Shown here: positions 42,001 to 53,696 of the stretch, one piece after another
Layout of the letters: each line of letters begins with the position of its first letter
Position numbering within the stretch: position 1 is the stretch's first letter
DNA from: Capra hircus
Lineage: Eukaryota > Chordata > Mammalia > Artiodactyla > Bovidae
Length of the DNA: 64,000 nt
Reading direction: 5' to 3'
Assembly: GCF_001704415.2 (NCBI RefSeq)
Contig: NC_030836.1
Coordinates: 27,812,001 to 27,876,000 of the forward strand
Notes under the pieces: generated by a model
The model's database searches: none
The model's input: only the letters and a program-made list of their open reading frames with translations
What the model was told of the DNA's origin: nothing
Made by a program: the position numbers and the translations under genes

Positions 42001-42052
42001 CTTTTTTTCTTGGGGATGGTCTTGCTCCCTCAAGATCATCCCCAAGAAAAAG
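42001..42052. repeat. Inverted repeat (hairpin) at a BovB 5' end
   Basis: TTTCTTGGGGATGGTCTTG (42006-42024) and CAAGATCATCCCCAAGAAA (42031-42049) pair around a 6-nt loop. A very short inverted piece of BovB sits directly before its own sense copy. Confidence 0.85.
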
Positions 42053-43958
42053 AAATGCAAAACAGCAAAATGGCTGTCTGGGGAGGCCTTACAAATAGCT
42101 GTGAAAGGGAGAGAAGCAAAAAGCAAAGGAGAAAAGGAAAGATATAACCATTTGAATGCAGAGTTCCAAAGAATAGCAAGGAAAGATAAGAAAGTCTTCC
42201 TCAGCGATCACTGCAAAGAAATAGAGGAAAACAACAGAATGGGAAAGACTAGAGATCTCTTCAAGAAAATTAGAGACACCAAGGGAACATTTCATGCAAA
42301 GATGGGCTCAAAAAAGGACATAAATGGTAGGGACCTAATAGAAGCAGAGGATATTAAGAAGAGGTGGCAAGAATACACAGAAGAACTGTACAAAAAAGAT
42401 CTTCACGACCCAGATAATCACGATGGTGTGATCACTCACCTAGAGCCAGACATCCTGGAATGTGAAGTCAAGTGGGCCTTAGAAAGCATCACTACAAACA
42501 AAGCTAGTGGAAGTGATGGAATTCCAGTGGAGCTGTTTCAAATCCTAAAAGATGATGCTGTGAAAGTGCTGCACTCAACATGCCAGCAAATTTGGAAAAC
42601 TCAACAGTGGCCACAGGACTGGAAAAGGTCAGTTTTCATTCCAATCCCTAAGAAAGGTAATGCCAAAGAATGCTCAAACTACCGCACAATTGCACTCATC
42701 TCACATGCTAGTAAAGTAATGCTCAAAATTCTCCAAGCCAGGCTTCAGCAATACGTGAACCGTGAACTTCCAGATGTTCAAGCTGGTTTTAGAAGGCAGA
42801 GGAACCAGAGATCAAATTGCCAACATCTGCTGGATCATGGGAAAAGCAAGAGAGTTCCAGAAAAACATCTATTTCTGCTTTATTGACTATGCCAAAGCCT
42901 TTGACTGTGTGGATCACAATAAACTGTGGAAAATTCGGAAAGAGATGGGACTACCAACTACCTGATCTGCCTCTTGAGAAATTTGTGTGCAGGTCAGGAA
43001 GCAACAGTTAGACCTGGACATGGAACAACAGACTGGTTCCAAATAGGAAAAGGAGTACGTTAAAGCTGTATATTGTCACCCTGCTTATTTAACTTCTATG
43101 CAGAGTACATCATGAGAAATGCTGGGCTGGATGAAGCACAAGCTGGAATCAAGATTGCTGGGAGGAATATCAATAACCTCAGATATCAGATGACACCACC
43201 CTTATGGCAGAAAGTGAAGAAGAACTAAAGAGCCTCTTGATGAAAGTGAGAGAGGAGAGTGAAAAGTTGGCTTAAAGCTCAACATTCAGAAAACTAAGAT
43301 CATGGCATCCAGTCCCATCACTTCATGGGAAATAGATGGAGAAACAGTGGAAACAGTGTCAGACTTTATTTTGGGGGACTCCAAAATCACTGTAGATGGT
43401 GACTGCAGCCATGAAATGAAAAGACGCTTACTCTTTGGAAGAAAAGTTATGACCAACCTAGACAGCATATTAAAAAGCAGAGACATTACTTTGCCAACAA
43501 AGGTCCATCTAGTCAAGGCTATGGTTTTTCCAGTGGTCATGTATGGATGTAAGAGTTGGACTATAAAGAAAGCTGAGCACCGAAGAATTGATGCTTTTGA
43601 ACTGTGGGGTTGGAGAAAACTCTTGAGTCCGTTGCACTGCAAGGAGATCCAACCAGTTCATCCTAAAGGAAATTAATCCTGAGTGTTCACTGGAAGGACT
43701 GATGTTGAAGCTGAAACTTGAATACTTTGGCCACCTGATGCGAAGAGCTGACTCATTTGAAAAGACCCTGATGCTGGGAAGGATTGAAGGCAGGAGAAGG
43801 GGACAACAGAGGATGAGATAGTTGGATAGCATCACTGACTCAATGGACATGAGTTTGAATAAACTCCAAGAGTTGGTGATGGACAGGGAGGCCTGGTATG
43901 CTGCAGTCCATGGGGTGGCAAAGAGTCGGACATGACTGACCGACTGAACTGAACTGAG
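42031..43958 (+). mobile_element. BovB LINE, 5'-truncated, sense
   Basis: Connector and reverse-transcriptase regions are readable (DLFKKIRDTK, WPQDWKRSVFIPIPKKGNAK, SNYRTIALISHASK), with a frameshift at about 42800 and a one-base loss at the YADD box at about 43185. The C-terminal part is readable from 43302. Ends GACTGACCGACTGAACTGAA. No intact protein. Confidence 0.93.
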
Positions 43959-44029
43959 TTGGGTTGTCTTGGTCCTCAGGCCCCCAGGGCAGAGCTGCAA
44001 TTCAGGCATCTTTCAGCACCAGGATTAGG

Positions 44030-44250
44030 AACTTCCCTGGTGGCCCAGTGGTTAAGAACCCAGCTTGCAGTGTCACGTGGAATCCACAGGTTCGATTCCT
44101 GGTTAGGGGACTAGGATCCCACATGCAGTGGAGCAGCTAAGCCCGTGTGTTGGAGCCCTGTGCTCTACAAGTAGAGAGTCGGTGTGCAGCAATGAAGACC
44201 TGGTGTGGCACAGCTAAGACCCAATGCAGCCAGATAAATAATAAAAAATA
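44030..44250 (+). repeat. CHR-type SINE
   Basis: GAACTTCCCTGGTGGCCCAG head, GGTTCGATTCCTGG box, then an A-rich tail from 44232. Confidence 0.85.
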
Positions 44251-44271
44251 AAAATAGATAAACCGCCCCCC

Positions 44272-47020
44272 ATCACTGTCTTTTTTTTTGGGGGGGGGGG
44301 TGTTGTTAGTTCTAAAAGGTCTTGTAGGTCTTCATAAAACCGTTCAACTTCAGTTTCTTCAGCGTTACTGGTTGGGGCATAGACTTGGATAACTGTGATA
44401 TTGAATGGTTTGCCTTGGAGATGAACAGAGATCATTCTGTCGTTTTTGAGATTGCATCCAAGTACTGCATTTCGGACTCTTTTGTTGACCATGATGGCTA
44501 CTCCATTTCTTCTGAGGGATTCCTGCCCACAGTAGTAGATATAATGGTCATCTGAGTTAAATTCACCCATTCCAGTCCATTTTAGTCCTTTTCATTATAG
44601 GGGACTGGAATGCAAAAGTAGGAAGTCAAGAAACACCTGGAGTAACAGGCAAATTTGACCTTGGAATGCGGAATGAAGCAGGGCAAAGACTAATAGAGTT
44701 TTGCCAAGAAAATGCACTGGTCATAGCAAACACTCTCTTCGAACAACACAAGAGAAGACTCTACACATGGACATCACCAGATGGTCAACACCGAAATCAG
44801 ATTGATTATATTCTTTGCAGCCAAAGATGGAGAAGCTCTATACAGTCAACAAAAACAAGACCAGGAGCTGACTGTGGCTCAGATCATGAACTCCTTATTA
44901 CCAAATTCAGACCCAAATTGAAGAAAGTAGGGAAAACCGCTAGACCATTCAGGTATGACCTAAATCAAATCCGTTATGATTATACAGTGGAAGTGAGAAA
45001 TAGATTTAAGGGCCTAGATCTGATAGATAGAGTGCCTGATGAACTATGGAATGAGGTTTGTGACACTGTACAGGAGACAGGGATCAAGACCATCCCCATG
45101 GAAAAGAAATGCAAACAAGCAAAATGGCTGTCTGGGGAGGCCTTACAAATAGCTGTGAAAAGAAAAGAGGCGAAAAGCAAAGGAGAAAAGGAAAGATATA
45201 AGCATCTGAATGCAGAGTTCCAAAGAATAGCAAGAAGAGATAAGAAAGCCTTCTTCAGCAATCAATGCAAAGAAATAGAGGAAAAGAACAAAATGGGAAA
45301 GACTAGAGATCTCTTCAAGAAAATTAGAGATACCAAGGGAATATTTCATGCAAAGATGGGCTCGATAAAGGACAGAAATGGTATGGACCTAATAGAAGCA
45401 GAAGATATTAAGAAGAGGTGGCAAGAATACACAGAAGAACTGTACAAAAAAGATCTTCACGACCCAGATAATCCTGATGATGTGATCACTAATCTAGAGC
45501 CAGACATCTTGGAATGTGAAGTCAAGTGGGCCCTTATAAAGCATCACTACAAACAAAGCTAGTGGAGGTGATGGAATTCCAGTGGAGCTGTTTCAAATCC
45601 TAAAAGATGATGCTGTGAAAGTGCTGCACGCAATATGCCAGCAAATTTGGAAAACTCAGCAGTGGCCACAGGACTGGAAAAGGTCAGTTTTCCTTCCAAT
45701 TCCAAAGAAAGGCAATGCCAAAGAATGCTCAAACTACCGCACAATTGCACTCATCTCACATGCTAGTAAAGTAATGCTCAAAATTCTCCAAGCCAGGCTT
45801 CAGCAATACGTGAACCATGAACTCCCTGATGTTCAAGCTGGTTTTAGAAAAGGCAGAGGAACCAGAGATCAAATTGCCAACATCTGCTGGATCATGGGAA
45901 AAGCAAGAGAGTTCCAGAAAAACATCTATTTCTGCTTTATTGACTATGCCAAAGCCTTTGACTGTGTGGATCACAATAAACTGCGGAAAATTCTGAAAGA
46001 GATGGGAATACCAGACCACCTAACCTGCCTCTTGAGAAATCTGTATGCAGGTCAGGAAGCAACAGTTAGAACTGGACATGGAACAACAGACTGGTTCCAA
46101 ATAGGAAAAGGAGTATGTCAAGGCTGTATATTGTCACCCTGCTTATTTAACTTCTATGCAGAGTACATCATGAGAAATGCTGGGCTGGAAGAAACACAAG
46201 CTGGAATCCAGATTGCCAGGAGAAATATCAATAACCTCAGATATCAGATGACACCACCCTTATAGCAGAAAGTGAAGAGGAGCTAAAAAGCCTCTTGATG
46301 AAAGTGAAAGAGGAGAGCGAAAAAGTTGGCTTAAAGCTCAACATTCAGAAAACGAAGATCATGGCATCCGGTCCCATCGCTTCATGGGAAATAGATGGGG
46401 AAACAGTAGAAACAGTGTCAGACTTTATTTTTGGGGGCTCCAAAATCACTGCAGATGGTGACTGCAGCCATGAAATTAAAAGACGCTTACTCCTTGAAAG
46501 AAAAGTTATGACCAACCTAGATAGTATATTCAAAAGCAGAGACGTTACTTTGCCGACTAAGGTCCGTCTAGGCAAGGCTATGGTTTTTCCTGTGGTCATG
46601 TATGGATGTGAGAGTTGGACTGTGAAGAAGGCTGAGCGCTGAAGAATTGATGCTTTTGAACTGTGGTGTTGGAGAAGACTCTTGAGAGTCCCTTGGACTG
46701 CAAGGAGATTCAACCAGTCCATTCTGAAGGAGATCAACCCTGGGATTTCTTTGGAAGGAATGATGCTAAAGCTGAAGCTCCAGTACTTTGGCCACCTCAT
46801 GTGAAGTGTTGACTCATTGGAAAAGACTCTGATACTGGGAGGGATTGGGGGCAGGAGGAGAAGGGGACGACCGAGGATGAGATGGCTGGATGGCATCATG
46901 GACTCGATGGACGTGAGTCTGAGTGAACTCCGGGAGTTGGTGATGGACAGGGAGGCCTGGTGTGCTGCGATTCATGGGGCCACAAAGAGTCAGACACGAC
47001 TGAGTGACTGAACTGAACTG
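44272..47020 (+). mobile_element. BovB LINE with 5' inversion
   Basis: 44272-44580 is antisense and encodes part of the endonuclease N-terminal domain (RRNGVAIMVNKRVRNAVLG on the minus strand). From 44583 the element runs in sense: endonuclease C-terminal part (44666 onward, NQIDYILCSQRWR, GSDHELL), connector and reverse transcriptase (KGRGTRDQIA, GVCQGCILSPCLFNFYAEY). Frames break at about 45535, at the YADD box (about 46243) and at 46640. The tail at 47005-47020 is GACTGAACTGAACTGA. Inactive. Confidence 0.93.
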
Positions 47021-48229
47021 ATCAGTCTTTTAAAAAACAACAAAGCAGCCACACTCAGGGAAGCCACTAGATGGCGCCTTCACTCCATGGTAGCCTGTGG
47101 CCAGCGCTCCCTTTAGGCTTCCAGAGGCTCCCTCATCTGCTTGCTTTTCCTCTGGAGGTCTCCTCTTCCCAGCCTCACTTTGAACCTTTTTATTAGAAAA
47201 CTAATAACGTCACGTTCTTCAGAGGATCCCTGTGAGTGAAGGAGACAAGTTAGTGTTAAACACATGCCCTGCTCTCAGGGGCTTGTCTAGTTAGGGGATG
47301 AGACAGGAATAGGGAAGTGTTTAAACAACGCGATGAGAAAAACAGCAGGGTGGTGACTCAAGAGACTTTGCCATCTGCCCGTCCAGCCCTGAAGGGGCGG
47401 GGCCGGGGAGGGCGACCCCAGTGGCAGAGGACGAACAAATGTGACCATCCAGAAGGAAGCATGAACAGGACGGAAGTTAAAATGAACAGGCACGAAGCCC
47501 CTAACATGTGAGCGCAGGAACTGGATAACCCACAGGACATGGTCATCGGCTCAGTGTAGTGCTGTGGAGATGCTAAGTGCGTGTGGGCGCTCGGGGCCAG
47601 CCTCAGAAATGAGGGCTGGGGTGAAGGTGGAGTTTGGGGCCCCCTCACCTCGAGATCTGCCCTGGCACACCTGGCTCCCTGGCCCAGAGTCCCTGCTCCC
47701 CTGCTGCCCTGGGCACCGGCTGTCTGTCCCTGGATGCCTGGGACCTACCTGGCTGCTCTCTGGGCCTCTGCACTCACTTGGGGCTAATGCGGGAGCATCA
47801 CGTTAATTAGTTATTCATTTAATTTAACTTCACATTTGGTCTCAATTAAGCTTAAAGTGTTCTTCCTCATAGATGTTACAATAGCACTTGTAATTAAAAA
47901 GCAGTAACTCTTCGCATTCCTCCTTCCGAGATCCATGGGGAGGCTGGGCTAATGAGGGGGAGTGGGGATAAGTCAAGAAAAGGAAAGCTACTCTCTCAGT
48001 GGATCGCCACACTCTCAGAGGGGCCATCAGGAGTGAGGTCGGGGAAGGAATGGACACATTGTGGGGTTGGTGGGCACCCTGAGAACTGGAGAGTGGACCT
48101 GGAGCTAAGGGGCCAGCCTTGGCTATGCAGGCGTGGGGTATGGGGAGGATGGCGGAGGGACGGTAGAAGGAGGTGGTCCTTAGGGGTGGAGGATGGGGCC
48201 CTACACTGGAGGGAGGGCGAAGAATAATG
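47021..48229. other. Intergenic unique sequence
   Basis: No gene or repeat recognised in about 1.2 kb. Short open frames have no recognisable product. Confidence 0.4.
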
Positions 48230-48449
48230 CCCCCTCCTCCAGAGAGGTCTGCATCCCGAATGCCAGGATCAGTGAATGTTATCTTTCACAGTAAATGAGA
48301 CTCTGCCGATGCGGTTAAGGACCATGACGTTGGGAGACTACTCTGGATTGGGGGTGGGCCCAGCGTAATCACAGCTGCTCCTGATAAATCGGAGAGGGAG
48401 GCAGGAGTGTCAGGTGTCAGGTTAGATGACGATGGCCTTTTTAAACATG

Positions 48450-48659
48450 TAATTAGTTACTTGATTTATTATTGGCGGCGGCGGGCCTTAGTTGCAGCAC
48501 ACGGGATCTTCCTTGTGGCACGCAGGCTTCTCGCTCCAGTTGCGGTTCGCAGGCTCAGTTGTCCCGATGTGGGATCTTAGTTTTCTGACCAGGGATTGAA
48601 CCTATGTCTTCTGTGTTGGAAGGCAGATTCCTAACCACTGGACCACCAGGGAAGTCCCT
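48450..48659 (-). repeat. CHR-type SINE, antisense
   Basis: Ends GGACCACCAGGGAAGTCCCT. Internal GGGATTGAACCTATG. Confidence 0.8.
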
Positions 48660-48671
48660 GATGCTGGCTTT

Positions 48672-48831
48672 TTAAAAAATATTTAAATTTTTTTTTAATT
48701 TTTGGCTTCCACCTTGCTATTTGCCTGCAAGATCTTAGTTCCCTGACTGGGAATTGAACCTGCATCCTCAGCAGTGAAAGTGCCCAGTCCTAACCACTGG
48801 ATCACCAGGGAATTGCCAGAAGATGCTGGCT
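48672..48831 (-). repeat. CHR-type SINE, antisense, with 12-bp target duplication
   Basis: GATGCTGGCTTT at 48660-48671 recurs at 48832-48843. The copy starts at the A-tail side (T-rich) and ends GGATCACCAGGGAATTGCC. Confidence 0.88.
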
Positions 48832-49014
48832 TTGAAGATGGAGGCAAGGCCAAGGAATATGGGCAGCCTCCAGAGGCTGGAAAAGGCAAGGAAAGAGGAT
48901 TCTTCCCTGGAACCTCCAAAACCTTGATTTTAGCCTTGGGAACTCATTTCAGATATCTGACCTCAAAAGCACTATAACTTAATAAATTCGTATTGTTCTA
49001 AATTACTAGTGAAA

Positions 49015-49228
49015 AAAGTGAAAGTGTTAGTTGTTCAGTCGTGTCCGACTCTGCCATTCCATGGACTGTAGCCCACCAGGATCCTCTGTCCACAGGATTC
49101 TCCAGGCAAGAATACTGGAGTGGGTTGCCATTTTCTTCTCCAGGGATATTCCCAACTGAGGGGGTCACACCTGGGTTTCTTGCATTGCAGGAAGTTTCTT
49201 TACCATCTGAGCCACCAAGGAAGCCCTC
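49015..49228 (-). repeat. Bov-tA SINE, antisense
   Basis: GTGAAAGTGTTAGTTGTTCA start and CTGAGCCACCAAGGAAGC end. Confidence 0.9.
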
Positions 49229-49290
49229 TTTACTACTAAGTTTGTAGTAATTTGTTACCGCAGCAATAGGAAAGTATTACACATCCCCAG

Positions 49291-49480
49291 GATAAAAAGG
49301 GGCCAATATCAATCTGAAGATAGCAAAACCAAAGAAATCCTCAAAGATTAAAAAAAAAAAAAAAAGTGGAGAGGATGGCCATAGGGCATTTAAGTAGCAA
49401 ATAAATGCCACCAAACTCCAAATAAACGTGTAAGGACCCCGAGTTCCCTGAGGGCAGGACCTGGGCTAAATGCACATCTT
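49291..49480. other. Spacer with A run
   Basis: A15 run at 49350-49365. Otherwise nothing recognised. Confidence 0.35.
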
Positions 49481-49483
49481 TTA

Positions 49484-49682
49484 CACCAGTGGTCCTAACC
49501 TTTTTGGCTCCAGGGCCCGGTTTTGTGGAAGACATTTTTTCCATGGACGAAGGGGCTAGGTGGATGGTTTCAGGATGATTCAAGTGCATTACCTGTACTG
49601 TGCACTTTATTTCTTGAATTACTACATTAGCTCCACCACAGATCGTCAGGCATTAGATCACAGAGGTCGGGGACCCCTGCTT
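49484..49682 (+). mobile_element. Non-autonomous hAT-like DNA transposon, internally deleted
   Basis: CAGTGGTCCTAACCTTTTTG at the left and GGTCGGGGACCCCTGCTT at the right form terminal inverted repeats. TTTTTCCATGGACGAAGG is characteristic of this family; the exact family name is not certain. Confidence 0.65.
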
Positions 49683-50275
49683 CACAGTATCCAATGTGTG
49701 TGAGGAAAACCAGAAGATGAACTTCTCATTCTGTCTGTGCTGCTGGGCCCTGGTTTTGATCCCTGCTGTCATTTCTTAGGTCCCAGGAAACTAAGGCAGG
49801 AGGGTGTGTGTTGAGTGGGTGGGGAGGGGGGCTTGGAAATATTTTCCTTGAGTAAACAGCAACTGATGTGGCTTGTAGAGACAGAGGTCAAGAAATGCAC
49901 ACACATTCTTGCCCTGTGGCTTTGGTTCTTCCATTGGTGCCTCTGAAAACCAACCCAAGTATCCATTTTTCCAGGCAGGCAGTGCTGAAGAGAGAGATGG
50001 TTGTTTGTGTCCTTGACAGTGAATCCACCAGTCGCTCTATCAGTGAGGAGCTTTACTTGAGGGGGAAGCTGAAGTCTTATAGTGCAGGGCCCCCCAAGCC
50101 AGAGCTGATCAGTGAAGCTGTCCCTGAGTCCATGTGGCTTCTGACTGCATAGCCCTGGATTCCTGAGATTCCAGATTTTGCAGTAGACTCAACTGCATTT
50201 CCTTGCTACTTCCTGCCTCCTCCCTTTTCCTTTGTTTTCACCTTACAGGGCAAGGTGGTAAAAGACAGTGAAGAG
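49683..50275. other. Intergenic unique sequence
   Basis: Nothing recognised. Confidence 0.35.
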
Positions 50276-50480
50276 CTGAGACTGCCTGACTTTAGTCCTG
50301 GTTCCTGTTTAACTAACTCCTAGCTGAGTGACCTCAAGCAAACCACCTTGCCCCTCTGTTCCCTGTTTGTGAAATGGAGGTATTAAGAATACTCAAGAGT
50401 TGCTATAAGGACGCTGTTAGTTAATACTTAAGAGGTTCTTAGAAAAGTGCCTTGTACATGTTTGCTAAATACAATAAAAA
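50276..50480 (+). repeat. MIR SINE
   Basis: CTAGCTGAGTGACCTCAAGC and CTGTTTGTGAAATGGAGG are MIR core strings. Confidence 0.7.
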
Positions 50481-50751
50481 TTGTGAGTTCAGCAGGTAAA
50501 GAAGAGAATATTCCCAAGTATCTGGGCTGGAAATAGAGATGAAAGGTTGAATTCTGTGGGTGATAAAATCTCTTCCAATCCTGAGTTTTTATGCTCCTGT
50601 GAGGATAATCACTTCTTCTGATTCATACCCATGGGGTTCCCATTCCCACGTCTGGGAAGTTGCTCCTATGTGGTAAGAACCAAATATTTAAAGCTTCATG
50701 CCAAGAAGTCCTGATAAAATGTTTTTTATTTGTACTAGAAATGTTAACTGG
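50481..50751. other. Spacer, nothing recognised
   Basis: No feature identified. Confidence 0.35.
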
Positions 50752-50970
50752 TTGAGCTTCCCTGGCAGCTCAGATGGTAAAGAATCTGCCTGCAATGCAG
50801 GAGACCCAGGTTTGATCCCTGGGGAAGAAAGATCCCCTGGAGAAGGAAATGGCAGTCCACTCCAGTATTCTTGCCTGGAGAATCCCATGGATAGAGAAGC
50901 CTGGTGGGCTACAGACCACTCTGGTGGGCACAGAGTCGGACACAGCTGGGTGACTAACACCTAAGTGTTA
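50752..50970 (+). repeat. Bov-tA SINE
   Basis: GAGCTTCCCTGGCAGCTCAG head and GAGTCGGACACAGCTGGGTG tail. Confidence 0.9.
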
Positions 50971-51238
50971 ATTAGGAATTCTTTAATGAGACCTTTACCT
51001 GTTTTGGATATGGGTCAGAGGAATGGTGGGTGTAAGTAGTTAGGAAATAATAAGCCAATGAAAAAATAAGGAGTTGCCTGAAAGCCAAAGCTGATCATTA
51101 AACTGTTTGAGAAATGAGATACCAGGATGCCAGTGTCAAGTGGGAGCCTCGTTACTAACTACTTATGCAACTTTTACAATCCCCTTCTCTCTCTGCTTGT
51201 CTCTCACCTGTGAAATAACTGCGGCAGGTTTCTTTCGT
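50971..51238. other. Spacer, nothing recognised
   Basis: No feature identified. Confidence 0.35.
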
Positions 51239-51475
51239 GTTTGCATTTATTTTTGGCTGTGCTGAGTCTTTGTTGCTGAGTGGGGGCTACTCTTCGTCGG
51301 GGCACCAGGACTTCTCATCGCAACAGCTTCAGCAGTGGCACACGGGCCAACTGAGTGGCACATGAGCTCACTGCTCCGCGGCATGTGGGGTCGTCCTGGA
51401 TCAGCGATTGAACCTGTGTCCCCTGCATTGGCAGTCGGATTCTTTAAGCACTGGACCACCAGGGATGTCCCCACA
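51239..51475 (-). repeat. CHR-type SINE, antisense
   Basis: TTTATTTTTGGCTGTGCTGA start and GGACCACCAGGGATGTCCCC end. Confidence 0.8.
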
Positions 51476-52023
51476 GCACGTTTCTTGACCGATCGAAGCA
51501 AATCAAAGCAAAACAAAATCGTTCAACTTCAGCAACGACAGGACAGAGTTGATAGAAAAGTCTGTCTCAGAGAACAGAACAAGGAATGGCTTACTTTACG
51601 TGAGAATAAAAACATTTAGAAATGATTTGGATGTCTTCATCCCAGGACGGAGTCAGGAAGGCAGCCAGGAAGCCTCAGAGCCTTGTTCTTGAGTGGATTT
51701 TTTCCACAAGGACCATGCATCACACCCTGTGGGCGCACAGTGAGCTCTGAGTGAACGCTTTTACCTGCTATATGCCATGTGGGTGAATGATAGTGCATTT
51801 CCTAGCAACTCAACAGCGTACAATAACTCTGATGAATTTTTAGATTAAATATCTGATACTGTGCATCAGTAAAGAATGTTAGCTTTACCTCTATTTTATG
51901 AGACACAGGAAGAACTTGTCAAAAAATTACCTAGTGTGTTCTGCCAGCTTGAGACAGCGCCACCTAGTGGATCAGTGGAGGGTAATGTCCTGATGTAGTC
52001 TTGGTCAGGATACAATTTTAAGA
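51476..52023. other. Intergenic sequence, nothing recognised
   Basis: No gene or repeat family assigned. Confidence 0.35.
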
Positions 52024-52098
52024 GGCTATGCTGCAGTCCATGGGGTCACAAAGAGTCTGATACAACAGAGTGACTGAATTGAACTGAACTGAAATAAC
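52024..52098 (+). mobile_element. BovB/Bov-A tail fragment
   Basis: GCTGCAGTCCATGGGGTCAC to GACTGAATTGAACTGAACTG. About 75 bp only. Confidence 0.8.
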
Positions 52099-52549
52099 CT
52101 GTTTTCTTACATAGAAGCCCTGACTTGCTCTCCTCCCACCTCCCAAACAGTGGGATCACCAGTTTCTTTGCCACCGGATTCCCTCTGGGTAGCACAACCT
52201 ATGCTGAGGCCATTGATCAAAGAACAACGAATAGCAACCCTGAGATGATTTCTGTTTGTATTTAAGGGACACCCTCTAAGCTCTGTCTCCAGGAAGGCCT
52301 GAGCACAAGGGGTACCATATTAACCATTGATTATCAGGGATCCCCCCCCCATAGAAGTTAGCGAAATTCATTTTGTGATTTTGTGCTCTCTCAGCCTTCT
52401 ATTTCTTATCCCATTCCTGTGGGTTTTTTTTTTTTTTTTTCCTTAAGGGTTGGACATGATTGTTTTGAGCATAAAGATATAAAGTGATCCATCATTCACT
52501 TCACCACTGCCAGTAGTTATGGGATCTAAAGAAGGCAGGCCGAGTTAAA
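52099..52549. other. Intergenic spacer before the TMEM218 3' end
   Basis: C8 run at about 52343 and T18 run at 52424-52440. No feature assigned. Confidence 0.4.
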
Positions 52550-53696
52550 ATACCCTTTGTACAAAAGTTTATTTTTGCCCTTAACACACAGGCTCGTCAT
52601 TTACATTTGTGGAGGGGGGAAAAAAAAGACTTGTGCACTACTGGCACATAGCATGTACTCTATCAAAGTTCTTTTTCCAACTTGTTTTCTGGTTCTTAAT
52701 TTTCAGCCAGAAGGTCCTTCAAATAGTTTCTGGGTGCCAGGTTGAGACTCCCAAAGTGGAAACAGCCTAGAGCTACTCGCCCCCACCCACCATTTAATGA
52801 CAGATTTCACTTGGTCTGGGAACTTACGTATAAAGTTTTATCTAAGCCTGGGGATAGACATTCCTTATCAGCTTTGGAGAAAGAGCTACAAAGATGAAAG
52901 AGATGACAGTAACTCAACATGGACACTTACACTAAATAAAGGAACAAAGACCACCAAATACTGGGAGAAGCATCTAGAGAGAGCCGCAGGACACACAGCT
53001 GATGTTTCCAAACTCTGCCTCTAATCCCCCCATGAACCTGAACTATTGAAATGCTAGATTCAGGAAGCTGTGCCCAGGAGTTCGAGGTGAAAGTCAGTCC
53101 TCTGACTGCTGTTGACTGCTTTCTCAAGGCAGCGGAAAGCGACACCAAGGCCTTTGTGGAGCCCCGTGGTGTGACATGCAGAGTGCTGCATAGCTGGCAT
53201 CCGATATATGTCTCCAAGTCACCACATTAAAATAATCTTTTGAACTTGGAGGGCCTTTCTTTCCCAAATGATCTTAACCTTGAAATTAAGTATTTCACAT
53301 ATTATCAAAAAGGACCAAGTTCTTCCATCCGTTGGACAGGTGAAGCTAAAGTACCCTTTTTCTCAAAATTCACTTGCTGATGTCTTGATTGAAAAACCTA
53401 AGCAGATCGCTGTTGCTATTTCCTTTTCAAAAGAGGTGGAAAACCTGAGGTACAGGTGCTGAGAAGACAGTGATATATATCCCCCTTAAGCTGGTGAGAA
53501 ATCTTTCCTCGGGGGCAATTCTGCAATCCTGTTTCTGGAAGCCAGGACTCAACGGATTTGTCTTCGTGATGAAGAGATGATCCTCTGATCTTAAGGCAGG
53601 AAGGCTGTCAACACAAAGCTCTGAACAGTACCTTGCTGCTCACCAGTGACATCAAAGCGCGGGGGAGAACAAGGTCTTGGTTTTCCTGAAGACGAC
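52550..53696 (-). other. TMEM218: TMEM218 3' UTR (end inferred)
   Basis: About 1.15 kb of repeat-poor sequence follows the stop and leads to an AATAAA on the minus strand (52573-52568). The cleavage site is expected near 52,550. Confidence 0.6.
52568..52573 (-). terminator. TMEM218: Candidate TMEM218 poly-A signal AATAAA
   Basis: AATAAA on the minus strand, read as TTTATT on the plus strand. It is the first canonical signal I find after the stop codon. Confidence 0.5.

Larger units (their letters stand above)
48230..49290 (+). repeat. MLT1-like MaLR LTR remnant, split by three SINEs
   Basis: Left part GGTGGGCCCAGCGTAATCAC and GGGAGGCAGGAGTGTCAG; right part GGCAAGGAAAGAGGATTCTT, TTTGTAGTAATTTGTTACCG. 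Two CHR SINEs and a Bov-tA are inserted. Old ERVL-MaLR LTR, no coding content. Confidence 0.65.

Noticed and set aside
44666..46642. Long open frames with reverse-transcriptase and endonuclease motifs as a host gene
   Set aside because: They belong to a frameshifted BovB retrotransposon with a 5' inversion, not a cellular gene.
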